From: Phlebotomus papatasi
Taxonomy: Eukaryota; Arthropoda; Insecta; Diptera; Psychodidae
Reading direction: 5' to 3'
Assembly: GCF_024763615.1 (NCBI RefSeq)
Contig: NC_077223.1
Span: 2,046,001-2,110,000 of the forward strand
DNA length: 64,000 nucleotides
Shown here: piece after piece, positions 21,953-32,789 of the stretch
How positions within the stretch are numbered: the stretch's first letter is position 1
Layout of the letters: every line of letters starts with the position of its first letter
Notes under the pieces: model-generated
Databases searched by the model: none
The model's input: only the letters and a program-made list of their open reading frames with translations
What the model was told of the DNA's origin: nothing
Translations under genes and position numbers: made by a program

Positions 21953-24900
21953 CTGCAAGGACAGGTGAAAAAGAACTGTCGTGAGAAGTAGGAGCATCAC
22001 ATAGGGAAATGCGACATGATGTGCATTAAATGGAATGTAAATAAATATGAACATGTACTTAAGAGGGAAATGTCTGTATTTGCAGAGGTTTCACTGACAG
22101 TGAGATAAATACTGAAGGGGATAGGCAAATATTCTCGTTACATCATTTCCCTTCTGATATAGTTAAATTACACACTCAATTTAACATGTTAAAAATCGCT
22201 AAAGAAATTACACTAAAGCATAAAGTCAAACATTATGAAAGTCAAAAACATAAAGCTTTGTTGCAAATTGGATCTCCTTGCCAAGAGATGTTATCGGATT
22301 TTTAAATTATTGCATTACACTATGCAACGAGGATTTTTCGTTGGTTTTTCTTGTTGTTTGAATTTTATAATTTATTAAGATTGTTTTTATTGTGTCACCA
22401 TTTTACTGCTCGAACTCAAAGAGGGAGCAGTTATATAAATTCACTTTTTTCCAACTTGTGACACGGCTATAGGCCAAACGGTAAGAGATATCGACTTCCG
22501 GTCTACAATGAACCTCCTTCCACAAGGCAACATTATTTAGGACAGTCTTTTTTCCTTCGCTCCCTTCTCCCTTCGAAAACCTTGATTTTTGTTTATATCG
22601 AAAACTGCTCCTACGATATCTTTCATTTTCGAAGATGTTTTAGGGGTAATCAAAGCGAATATTTCATCTTTGGGCACATACAGTGGCGGCCAAAATAATA
22701 GAATCACTTTGCAAAGCTTATATTTTTTAATTTTTGTATTTTTTTCCCAACTTGTTGATATAATTCTGAAGTAGAAATCTTTCAATTATTAGAATAAGTG
22801 TTGTTTTAGCCGTTAGAGGTCTCTATTTTACACAGAATACGTCAATATTGAAACTCGGTTCGGCCAAAAAAATGAAAAACTTTCGTTCATGGTTTCTAAA
22901 TATGGTTTTATTTAAACTCGATTTAAAGACCACATTCTGTAATTTAAAGGAAAGTGGTCCTATCGTGTTGTTCAGACCAAATGTCATTATTGATGTATTC
23001 TGTGAAGAATAGAGACCTCTAGTGGCCAAAACAATACTTATTCGACGTAAGGTAATTATTTGAACATTTCTATATCAATATTTGCCTCAATTCTGAGACC
23101 AAGATAAAGATCAAGATCAAGAAAATTTCAAGACTTGATATTCTGAAATCAAAAAATCAAGATCAAGATGTCAAATCTGTCAAGTGTCTTGGAATCTTGA
23201 AATCCGAGACACAAACCCTGTGGAAATCAAGATTTGCAATTCTGGAATCAATATTTCAAGATTTAAAAATGTCAAATTTCTTATTTTCTTGAAATAATTC
23301 CAAGAACCTCTTAGAGGTCCTTGGAATTTTCAAAATACTAATAATTTGAAGAGTTTCATGGGGAAATACTAACGAAAAATGCTCGTCAAGTGAAGTTGTT
23401 ACGAACATTGTTTACAAAAAAGTACAAACTTTTTAGTAAAAAATCCGATTGCGAAATGTTCACAAACATTTACAAACAATTTTACGAATTACTTTTTCCT
23501 GTGTTTAGAAAAACGGTTTTTCTAAACAAATACTTGATCCATAAAGTCGAAGATGCAATAAATTTTCCTCGCAGGAGTTGATAAAGGAAATTGAAAACAA
23601 AAAGATAAGATAAATACGGTAAGAAAATGGAAGATATATCTTCTTGTGGACCCCTGGAGGAGAGATAATTGCAAGGTAAATGGACAGTCGATTGCCCGTG
23701 TAATTGATTTTAATGTGATTTTCACATTTCAACCTCCTAATACTAGTCCCATGTGCTTTTCCCTCCCCAACTGCAGACACACAATTGCCTCAATTGCAGT
23801 GGTGAAAGGATAAGAAAAAAAAAGCCCATTTCCTCCACCTGATACCTACTGTGGGCACCCCATTATTGAGATGGAGCACACAGATAGTGAAAGTCGGTCG
23901 TTCACCCTTGATATCTCTCGTGGGGAGGGTTGAGGCTTTTTTTTATGGTCGCGAGGGCGACACTTAAAGCTCCTTTACGGCGGTACATTAGAAAATTTTA
24001 AAGGCGTGAGGGTGGAAAACACAGGGAATAAGATTTTCCCTTCAATTCCCCAAACACCCATTGAGCCAGGAAGCTAATGAATCAGCATTAAAAGGGAGAT
24101 GCTGAGAGAAAGAGGAAGAGGAACTTGCTGATGGATTTTAGAATATCACGCGTCCTCCCCTGAGACCCTTCTTTATGATACTCGTCAATTGATAAGCTTC
24201 AGTGTGGGAAATAAATCTTCGGCCTTCCCTCGCACCTCCAATGGACTTTTGATGGTGAAGAGAATTAATTTTACAAATTGAAAGAACGCCACATTCCATG
24301 GGAATGGGGAAGTTTTACGTTGGAGAAATTGTTCACTTAAAAGTTTTCATCCAAACAGATGAAAAGTTTTGAGGTATCATTTATAGAAATTCCTTATTTT
24401 ATTTGCGCTTCATTTGATCAGGTTTCAAAACTTAGAATTTCATAATATTTCATGTTAGCCACTCTGTATCAATTTATTTTTTTTGGCGTGTAGCAGTTAC
24501 ATAATTTTGAATTGAAAGACTGACTAACTCAAATACCTATTGAGAATTATATGACGATAATTTCAATGTACTATAAGGCAAGTTGGGGTAAAATCACCTT
24601 ACAAAAAATTTAGAATATAGGAATAACTTTAAAATATTAAATAAATTCGATATACTGTGAAGTATTTAAAGGCAATGTCCCTCCTAATAAACTACTCGAA
24701 ACTTCATTATTTTCATTTAAAATATTTCAATATATTTTTAGACAATCATAAACGTCAAATTCCATCAATCCTTTACAGTTAAGCAGTTCTGACACTTCAA
24801 ATTTGTACTTGACATTGACAGATATATTTCTTGTCAAAATTAAATTTTGAATATCAACGATCGTAATAAAACTATAAAACATTGTATTATATTTTTGGAG

Positions 24901-25055
24901 AATCTTTTCATTAGAAAGCCATCCAAATTAATTTAATTTAATTTTAATTAAATTATTATTTATTTATTTAGATAATAAAACAAAAACACGATATGTGAGT
25001 CAAGGCAACGTACCAGACAGCAAAGAATAAAAAATATAAAAAGAATAAACCGCCT
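21953..25055. other. Tincar intron with two repeat-derived pieces
   Basis: This is the right part of the 16-kb intron between exons 38119-37918 and 21952-20525. A dispersed repeat at about 22397-22690 is the inverse of 1822-1930, and a palindromic element lies at 22793-23043. Bases 23090-23300 repeat AAGATCAAGATCAAGA-type words. Bases 23600-25050 show no exon or clear element. Confidence 0.45.
22793..23043. mobile_element. Palindromic inverted-repeat element, about 250 bp
   Basis: The left arm contains AGAGGTCTCTATTTTACACA and then GAATACGTCAATA. The right arm contains TATTGATGTATTCTGTGAAG and then AATAGAGACCTCTAGTGGCC. The outer words AATAAGTGTTGTTTTAGCC and GGCCAAAACAATACTTATT also pair. 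Just to the left, TACAGTGGCGGCCAAAATAA at 22679 looks like another Tc1-type terminus. Confidence 0.6.
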
Positions 25056-25269
25056 GCACGCGATCTCTTATAAATGACCATCTGAATACGACCTTCTGCA
25101 CAAGATCTCGTACAAACGACCGTCTGTAAAGAACTTCCTGCAAACGACTTCCTGCATAATGACTCCCAGCAAACGACCACCTGGAACAACCCTTGCAAAT
25201 GATCCCCTGCAAACGACCCCCTGCATATGACCCCCTGCAAACGATCTCCTGCAAACGCTTTCCTGCAAA
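25056..25269. repeat. 15-bp minisatellite
   Basis: About 14 degenerate copies of a 15-bp unit close to CCTGCAAACGACCCC, cleanest at 25195-25265. The period is a multiple of three, so overlapping minus-strand frames stay open and read as 5-residue repeats. These are artefacts of the repeat. The array abuts the truncated end of the family A element. Confidence 0.75.
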
Positions 25270-25479
25270 CATATTAATCCAAATGGAGACAAGGGAAAGT
25301 TTCTAATTGGAGACAAACAGTGTAAGTGAAACCGCGACGAAAGACTTCCAAAACCTTGTTGAGTTGCTCTTGAGTGAAGGATTTGTTCTTATTCCTGGTC
25401 TTTTCTCCTTTCCTATCTAAAACAATAAGAAAATCTCTCCAAAAAATCATATTTCCGGGGTTTCCTACACTTAGAAAAA

Positions 25480-26445
25480 TAATCGAGTAAAACTTACTCG
25501 AATCGATATTGAATTAACTTTTTTTCGTTGTAATTTTCGGTTAACTATATTTTAGAGTTGATTTTACTTCTATTTAGGTGTAATACTCGGAAGAGTTTTT
25601 TTAAAACCGTTTTTCCCTAAAATTTACATGACAAAAGAGTGTAAATAACTCTTTTTAAGACTGAAAATGACTCTTTTTAAGAGGTAAAATAACTCGTTTC
25701 AAGAGTTAAAAAAATCTTTTTTAGTGTTAAAATAACTCTTTCAAATCTCAAAATGAATATGTTTTACAGTATTATGTTTTCTTTTTATTTTATCATTTTC
25801 TTTATTAATATTTTCTTGACCTCAAGTTCCCTATGTTCCGAGTGATTTATCAAGTATGATGCATCTACATGTTTTCATAAAACACTGTTAGGTATATTTC
25901 TAGACGATGCTCCTTATGAACTTTGTCACACGAAAATCTACTTGACTGAAGTATATTCTTAAAACGAAAACACTTAAGCATATACTTCAGTCGAGATGAA
26001 ATTTTACATCGGAAAAGAGTAATAATTACATCGATATCTGACGATTTAATTCAACTCGCACGAAGAGTTGTTGCAACTCTATTTACTAAAATTTACAACG
26101 AAAGAGAGTAACAATTACATCGATATTCGTAGACAGGGGGGTAACATTAGCTCTGAAAAATGAGACTAGTTTTAGTGTAATTTTTTCCTGTTTTCGTACA
26201 CATTTTAGGAGATATCTCCAAAACTACGTATATTGCCAATTTAGGGTTTTTGGTTGCCTCTTCGTTATTAAATTGGCTTTTATTTTGTATTAGTATTTTT
26301 TTACTAATTAACTCTACAATCACAGAAAACAGCTAATAAACTCAAAAATTTTTTCGGCACGCTAGAAACGGGAAACATAGAAAATGTCATGCCCCTGTTC
26401 GTAGAGTTAATTCAACTCTGCCATAGAGTTGTTTTAACTTTTTAG
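25480..26445. mobile_element. Insertion inside family A with GAGTTAAAACAACTC-type repeats
   Basis: This stretch is absent from the 39-kb copy of family A. It starts near CACTTAGAAAAATAATCGAG and ends near AGAGTTGTTTTAACTTTTTA. It is full of short inverted words such as AACTCTTTTTAAGA and AGAGTTAATTCAACTCTG. It resembles the CACTGAGA-type elements at 55617 and 57786 in style, but the exact ends and target duplication are not clear. Confidence 0.45.
26134..26397 (-). mobile_element. hAT-like MITE, copy 2, intact with 8-bp target duplication
   Basis: 264 bp bounded by CAGGGG and CCCCTG and flanked on both sides by the exact 8-mer TTCGTAGA (26126-26133 and 26398-26405). An 8-bp duplication with CAGGG-type ends is diagnostic of hAT transposons. 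It has no transposase and is the inverse of copies 1 and 3. Confidence 0.85.
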
Positions 26446-26647
26446 GTTTTTTCTTAGTTATTAATCATTTCATTTGAAAACTCCACGTACCGTTAACAAT
26501 AAAGATTAGCACTTAATTTGACTAAAATTAGCCAGAAATATGACATAAATGTTAAACAAAACGAATAAATAACAGTCACCTTATTGTGTTTTTCATTGGA
26601 AAACATGGTCGATCGATGAAAAATTCGATGGTGAAAAGGTACACTTT

Positions 26648-26980
26648 TACAGTAGTGTCTCTCAAATCTGAATCTCTCAAATTCGAACGCCGTTTGGATT
26701 TAAAACATCAATTGTGAGGTTATGTTAGAAAGTTCGTATTCTTGTTGAATGAAAATCATATTTATGTGCTTCTTCCTGAATGTTTACATACATTATGGTC
26801 GTGTAAAATGAAAAGGAAGTATGTTACCACTAAGACTTGCGAGAAAGTACGGGAATTTGATTCAAAGTACAATTTAATCTTACACAAATTTCGTTAGTTT
26901 TGAAAAAATCGTTCGAATTTGGGAGGTGAGAAATGTCAAAAATACCCCCCGAGCGTTCGAATTTAGGAGACTCTACTGTA
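26648..26980. mobile_element. TACAGTAG-type MITE (family D, copy 1), nested
   Basis: TACAGTAGTGTCTCTCAAAT at the left and GGAGACTCTACTGTA at the right, with AACGCCGTTTGGATTTAAAA inside; the twin copy is at 45130-45453. The empty site is preserved in the 39-kb family A copy, where the same flanks join as CACTTTTAATTTTTC (inverse strand). This shows insertion at a TA with TA duplication. Confidence 0.8.
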
Positions 26981-27195
26981 ATTTTTCTAATAAATTAACA
27001 AATTAAAATTTGTGAATATGAATGGATTTTCGCTTTATTTGGAGCAAAATTAACTAAATAATGAAACTGTGGTATAGAAAATATATAAATATAATAATTT
27101 AGTAGTGTATTTGTCATGAAAACAGTGACGTTTCCATTTGGAGTAGCAAAAAATTTCCATTTGGAGCAGGTTTTGAATTAGCTTAATTTACCCTA

Positions 27196-28721
27196 ATTTC
27201 AGCATTTAATAACTTCAATTGAATAAAGGAAACATTAAATAAGGAACATACAATTCAATAGAAAACATCCTTAGTCTATTCAAATAATACATATTTCTAT
27301 CAAAATTTCGGTAAACTTTTCGACTGCAAAATCGAAAATTGAGAACCGTTTCCAGCGCCACCCGTGAGTGAAAACAGCGCCCTCACGTGAAGAAAAAGGC
27401 TGTCGCTGTCTCTTAATTTAAATGTGAACTTTTTGCAAGCTTTTAAAAATTGATAAATATAAAATATGTAATACTGTCTTATCATCTAAATAAACCATAA
27501 CACTTAATATAATCGATACAATCATGTTGTAATTACTCTTGAAATTTCAAACAGAAAAAGTGCAAATAAGCCTCAAATTGCTCCATGCATTAGCAACCGT
27601 TTTTCTTTGGGGAATGACTAAAGAGAAAATTGATAAGAAAAACACGATGAAAAATGTTTATCATGAAAAATAAAGTTTTTTGTATCGATTCACACTGTTT
27701 GCTTAGGACATCCACAGCAAAGGCAAAGAAAAAGCGTGGCGAAAAATTGGAATTTTATCAGGAAAAGTTTCCATCGCGGAGGGTGCAATAATTTAAGGGT
27801 AAGTGAAAAGGAGTCATGAATGAGGGTGAAAAGAACAAAAATGGCTCTCAAAGTTCTTCGTCTGTAAACAAGGTGGTAGAAAGGGAAGAATTTTACGTTG
27901 AGCAGGATGTTTTTCACCCTTAAGACACCAATTTTGTAGTTTGAGGTGTTGAACAGGTAGATGAAGGACTTGTGGATCAATGATGCTCAATTGTATTGCT
28001 TCGCTGCCGCAGAGACACACACTTTGAGCTTTAATTAAATTCCATAGACGAACTATAATGCAGAAAAAAACTATTTTATCACTTTGTAGTTGTATTAATT
28101 AAAGTTCCACCAGTTCATAAAATTGCTCAACTTTCTGCAGAAGTACATTTTGAATATGCTTGAAATGTGACATGAATTTAATTTTAATTTTATAGAAACA
28201 TTGCAGCAAAAAAGTCAGTTTATTTTTGCTACAAAGGAACTCAAAAAAATTCTATTTCCAGTGCGGTAAATTGTCTACGGTTGGAGGGTCAGTTTATTTG
28301 CCTCGTGAATTTTCCACCGCAAATGTTTGTAAACCGGGCAAAAAAAGCACAGTAGGAAACTGTGTAAATGTTGCTAGAAAAGTGCTTTTTGAGAAGGAGA
28401 AAGGAGTGATAAAAATTTTGATGAATGTACATTTATCTGCACAGTGAGTACTTCAACGATGTATTTTGTGTCTTTATTACTGAGCAAAAATTGTGTGTTC
28501 ATTAAACAAAAGGGTTTAGTGTCATTATAAGGTGCATAAATGTGTTAAATATATTACACACACGGTAAAAGTAGGTTTACAGTGATGCTCGCAAGGGTTG
28601 TCAAATGACAATATTTCACAAACCTTAAAAAGCATTGTTAAACTAACAGTTCATAAATTCAATGTTTATGATCATATTTCTTCAGAGCTTCTAGAAAAAA
28701 AAAACACGAAATGTCTTGTGA
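27196..28721. other. Intron sequence, nothing recognised
   Basis: AT-rich DNA between two elements. Open frames at 27690-28020 (minus) and 28226-28447 (plus) have no recognisable motif and no convincing splice context. Confidence 0.4.
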
Positions 28722-29540
28722 TAGGGGAAATGCTCATAATTTTGTCCAGTTTCTTATTTTGGACACTTTGAGGATAACATTGGACACTAAAAATAAATTG
28801 ATTAAAATGATGGATTTTTATTCCAATATTTGATGAATAATGAATTCTATCTAAATATTTGTTCTTTTTGGAAGATTTTAACACTAAATACGTTAAAATT
28901 TGAATATGATTTGAGTTGAAATTGCTTTGTTGAAAATTCAGTGTGAGCAATTGCTTACGAGAAATATGACAGAACTTCGTGGCTTACTTCAGTCTTATTT
29001 AGTTTTGGTGAAGTACTAACAAAGTTTGTTCGCTGTTTTTGAGTGATATTATTGAATATTCATTGAATATTGTGTTGATTCACGTTACTGATGATTTGTA
29101 CATTTGACCTGAAGTGAGATTTGCCTTGTGAATTATATTTTTCGTGTGAAAAATGGGAAATTTTTTAAGACTTTCACCAGTGAGGTGATGATTCTTATTT
29201 TGGACAGGTGTTTTTCTCACGAAATTTCGTGAAGTTTTAGCTTTTGTGATAACTAGGTTGAGGCGGATTAGCTGTCCAAATTTACAGCCAAGTTGGACAA
29301 ATTAATAAACAAGTTGTCCAAAATAAGAGCAAAGGTCACCTCTACTCATCAATTCATTTTTAAACGTATTAAAACTAATTTTAATAAAAATAAGACGATA
29401 AATAGCTTGCTAAGTTTCTAAACAACCCTTCTGAAAAGAGAGTAACAAGAAATGTCAATTAGTATAGAAAATATCGCACTTCAAACTTGGAACTTCGATG
29501 CTTATAAGCAGACTGTCCAAAATTATGAGCACTTCCCCTA
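28722..29540. mobile_element. Family E element, short copy, TA ends
   Basis: 819 bp. The left end TAGGGGAAATGCTCATAATT then TTGTCCAG and the right end CCAAAATTATGAGCACTTCCCCTA are inverted, with TA at each border. It is nearly identical to 59517-60588 but lacks about 255 bp there that hold a possible transposase fragment, so it is an internally deleted derivative. Confidence 0.8.
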
Positions 29541-29924
29541 AACACTGTTTATGTAGAATTCGGATGAACTAGTAAATTTAGGCCACGCCTCCCTCAAGAG
29601 TGGCTTCCGAATAAATCTATCATTTTGGCAAAAAACAAACGAGCAGTAAAAAATTCTAAATGGGCAGTAAAAAAATAAAAATGAGCAGTAAAATATCTAA
29701 TTATGGTCAGTAAAAAACTTAAATCTTTACAAAAATGGGCCTAATTTATATATTTAACATTTAAAATTGTTGCAGATAGAATAAAAAGCCCTTTATTTTC
29801 CCTTTGCCAAAATTTGGACGATAATTTCACTGTTTCAAATTTTTTTGTTACTGATCAATTTTAACTTTTTACTGCTCATTTATTCAATGCCTATCATTTT
29901 CAACTTTTTTTTTAGAAGTTATGA

Positions 29925-30145
29925 GCTAAGTGGAGGAAGGCTTTCAGGCTTCACACATACTCTGGTTTCGAACACTTTATGATATTGTATGGTATTGTAT
30001 TAGCTGAGTTTTATTAGTTAGTCTGAAGTCATATGTTTCCAGAAAAAATAAATTAAACTCATTTAAAGAATAAGGAAAAAAATCTTACGTATTCGAAACC
30101 AAATTATGTGCGAAACTATGTGCTCCAGAATAATAAAAAGTTCAA
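29925..30145. mobile_element. Inverted-repeat element with GCACACACTCTGG-type ends
   Basis: The left AGGCTTTCAGGCTTCACACA then TACTCTGGTTTCGAACAC pairs with the right GTATTCGAAACCAAATTATGTGCGAAAC. Relatives start at about 31085 (CTTTCAGGCTTTGCACACAC) and 62850 (TTTTAGGTTTCGCACACACT). Between this and the previous element, 29600-29900 repeats words like GAGCAGTAAAA. Confidence 0.4.
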
Positions 30146-30668
30146 AAAAGCTTAAATATACCGCTCTCTCTCTATGCATTGGAAAACTAAAAATTTAAAA
30201 ATTTTACAACAGAAATGCATAAATGTGGCAACAAAATGTTTGGAAAACGAAAATTCCAAATAATTTTAAGTCAAGAAGATTTTATTGATATGTTAATTCG
30301 ATTTTACTTTTAGTAGTATGAGTAAACCGTGAAGTATAATTTTGAAATCAGTTAATAAAGTTTTCTTTTCTTTCCCATGAGAACATCATCTCTAGAATTA
30401 TAATACAATCCTTACAAATAAATTATTCTGTTTAATTTGGAAACATATTTAAATTTAGTGCGTTTTTTAATTAATTGAGAATTTCAACTTTTAATATCGC
30501 TCAGCTGATTATTACATTTGCGTGGGTCTCGTCCTCACGCTGAATATAATGTGCCGGACATACTTAAGGCTTAAGTAGAGAGATGGCTTAACCTAAAATA
30601 ATACAATCAAAATAATGGTTAGACTATATTTCTGTCAGTTTCCGACTAAGCCGTCTCTCGGCTTAAGC

Positions 30669-30936
30669 CAGGGGCATGACGTTTCCTATGTTTCCCATAT
30701 GTTTCTAGCGTGCCGAAAAAACTTTGGAGTTTATTCGGTGTTTTCTGTCATTGTGGAATGAATTAGTTAAAAACACAAATAAAAAATAAAAGCCAATGTA
30801 ATATGGAATACGCAACCGAAAACCCCAAATTGGCAACCTACGTAGTTTTGGAGATATCTCGTAAAATGTGTACGAAAACAGTGAAAAATTTACACTAAAA
30901 CTAGTCGCATTTTTCAAAGTTAATGTCATCCTCCTG
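30669..30936 (+). mobile_element. hAT-like MITE, copy 3, palindromic 8-bp target duplication
   Basis: 268 bp from CAGGGGCATGACGTTTC to GTCATCCTCCTG. It is flanked by the exact 8-mer GCTTAAGC (30661-30668 and 30937-30944), itself a perfect palindrome. The target is part of another dispersed repeat containing CCGTCTCTCGGCTTAAGCC, also seen at 36125-36240. Confidence 0.85.
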
Positions 30937-31084
30937 GCTTAAGCTGAAAGTGAGTCTAGGGCATAAATCTTGTTTCTCACAAAGTTAATCTTACGTCTAG
31001 AGTTTATGTTCCTGGAATGTCAAAGAATCGAGGCCTATTATGAGTATATTAAGTTTATCTTTAATTGTTGTTTTTTTTTTAATA

Positions 31085-31245
31085 GGTGCAGGGGGCTTTC
31101 AGGCTTTGCACACACTCTGCCCTGTAACACTTTGTAATTTTCCTATATTCGGATATTCGACTAGCTATTGCGACTAGGTCAAATTCATTAAAGGAATAAT
31201 AGGAAAAAGTACGAAGTGTTCGAAGCCAGTGTATGCGAAGCCTGA
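31085..31245. mobile_element. Second GCACACACTCTG-type inverted-repeat element
   Basis: GGCTTTCAGGCTTTGCACAC at the left and AGTGTATGCGAAGCCTGATA at the right are roughly inverted. It is related to 29925-30145. The direct words TAATACAATTTTGAAGTTGG and TAATACATCTTTGAAGTTGG repeat just beyond it, at 31360-31460. Confidence 0.35.
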
Positions 31246-31464
31246 TACGACAACAACAACAATCGTGGACCAACGTTCTATTGAGGAACAGCGCCTTCCC
31301 GCAAGAGGAATTTGGAACATCCATTATTGCTTTTTCTGATAGGGCCCATTTATAGCTAATGTAATACAATTTTGAAGTTGGAATACAAGAAGTTGTATTG
31401 TAATACATCTTTGAAGTTGGAATACAACGTAGAAATTGTATTACATCTTTTAAGTTGGAAATAG

Positions 31465-31640
31465 AAGGAAGGGGTTGTCAGACCCATGCCCCGTGTAATC
31501 AAATGCAGTGAAGGTCACTGGATGCAATCCGAATACCTTTAACGCCAGAAAACTTCCTGGTGACCTTAAAGGTGATTCGAATACGTGAGACTTGCATCAT
31601 AGAGTAGAGCGAGTGCTCTACCACTTGACCCATTGCGTGC
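31465..31640 (-). mobile_element. tRNA-derived SINE, copy 2 (different tRNA head)
   Basis: On the minus strand, GCACGCAATGGGTCAAGTGG then TAGAGCACTCGCTCTAC holds a box A-like site (31632-31621), and TATTCGAATCACC a box B-like site (31583-31571). The 3' part ends near ATTACACGGGGCATGGG, sharing ACACGGGGCA with the SINE at 13870-14139. The head differs, so a common tail with different promoters is possible. Confidence 0.5.
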
Positions 31641-31899
31641 GCTTTCGAAACCTGAAAGCCTCCACTTAATTGCTCATTTAAATGTAAATAAAATTGTAAA
31701 ACTAAGTTAAAAACGAAATGAATTACCGGAAAAAAATTTAAAATGGGACGTGGCTTAAAATATTAAGTATTTTCGCAGTTTTTTTTTGGATGATTAAATG
31801 CTTTCACCTTGGTTTTATAAGTTATTGTGAAGTTTGTTCTGTTTTCAGGGTTTTCAGTTGAAAAGTTTAAAGAAATTTGACTTAAAACCTATACAGATT

Positions 31900-32140
31900 G
31901 AGATAAACCCTAAACCTTTCAAAAGATTTATCGTAAAACGGTCTTCAAACTAGAGGTTTAGACAAGTTCCTGAAGGTTTCAAAATCCTAAAAACCAATTT
32001 TATTTGTTTTTTTGGATTCTAATAGAACATTTGCCCTTAATAATTCAATCCTAAGTAAACTTTTTGCAAGAAATCTTGGGTGATAAGAAATTAAAGCAGT
32101 TAAGCCATATTATAGCTAAGCCTTAAGTCTGAAACCTGTG
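31900..32140. mobile_element. Dispersed inverted-repeat element, copy 3 (inverse)
   Basis: It ends AGTTAAGCCATATTATAGCT then AAGCCTTAAGTCTGAAACC, the inverse of the starts at 12806 and 13526. It is more diverged than those two copies. Confidence 0.4.
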
Positions 32141-32239
32141 TAAGTGCTAATGATTTTGTCGCCTGTGAGTGACTTTGACACCCCCTGTTCGTAAGCTTTT
32201 CTTTATTTCTAGAATTTAAGGATAGTCTTTAACGATCCG

Positions 32240-32720
32240 GACTAAGATGTGACTGGGTCCCGGTCAAAATCCCGAAAACCAAAATCCCGAATGTTCTAAA
32301 TCCTGGAACCGTTTGGGACCGGTTTATACTTGTCAGAAATTTCAAGACTACGAAATATGCTGTTCTGGTTCAGAGCGTTTTTAAGCTTAACCCTTGATAT
32401 ACCGGTCTTAGGAACGATTCATATCTTCTTGTATGAGCGAAATGTCCGGGTTTCGGTCAAAGTCCCGAAAACCAAAATCCCGAAAACCAAAATCCCGAAA
32501 GCCAAAATTCCGAATTCTTAAAAGTGTCATAGCTACTCCCACGATTGGACCCGTGCTTCCTGGAGGCAAATGGAAATCTTCTGTGTCTTGAGAAATTATT
32601 CTAAATATTTTCCTCCATATAATTTCATCCCTATCAGGATTTTGAATATTCGGGATTTTGGTTTTCGGGATTTTGGCTTTCGGGATTTTGGCTTTCGGGA
32701 TTTTGGCTTTCGGGATTTGG
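32240..32720. mobile_element. Palindromic element built of 16-bp CGGGATTTTGGCTTT repeats
   Basis: The left side has tandem CCCGAAAACCAAAAT units and the right side their inverse, CGGGATTTTGGCTTT, four to five times. The middle carries GACCCGTGCTTCCTGGAGGC. The whole is repeated inverted at 58700-59100, including AGAACAGCATATTTCGTAGT. Simple tandem forms occur at 36258-36320 and 38660-38960. Confidence 0.6.
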
Positions 32721-32789
32721 CTGCCACCGTACAGAAAGAGTTTCAAACATTTTTTAATGTTATCACGTGAGCTTTATAAATAGTTTCAA

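Larger units (their letters stand above)
25263..27195 (-). mobile_element. Family A element, 5'-truncated, with nested insertions
   Basis: It is the inverse of the element at 39080-40097. CATATTAATCCAAATGGAGA at 25270 and TTGTGTTTTTCATTGGAAAA at 26585 have counterparts there. The right terminus GAATTAGCTTAATTTACCCTA is intact at 27195. The left terminus is lost at the minisatellite. Compared with the 39-kb copy it has gained two insertions: one at about 25480-26445, which itself carries a hAT-like MITE, and one at 26648-26980. Confidence 0.7.

Noticed and set aside
24968..25316. Three overlapping minus-strand frames rich in Cys, Arg, Gly and Ser
   Set aside because: They are translations of the 15-bp minisatellite, whose period keeps frames open.
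28226..28447. Plus-strand frame of 73 codons with several Cys as a small secreted protein
   Set aside because: No signal peptide pattern, no regular cysteine spacing and no gene context.
32408..32770. Frames with repeated IPKAK or FGFRD units as a repeat protein
   Set aside because: They are translations of the CGGGATTTTGGCTTT tandem units on both strands.
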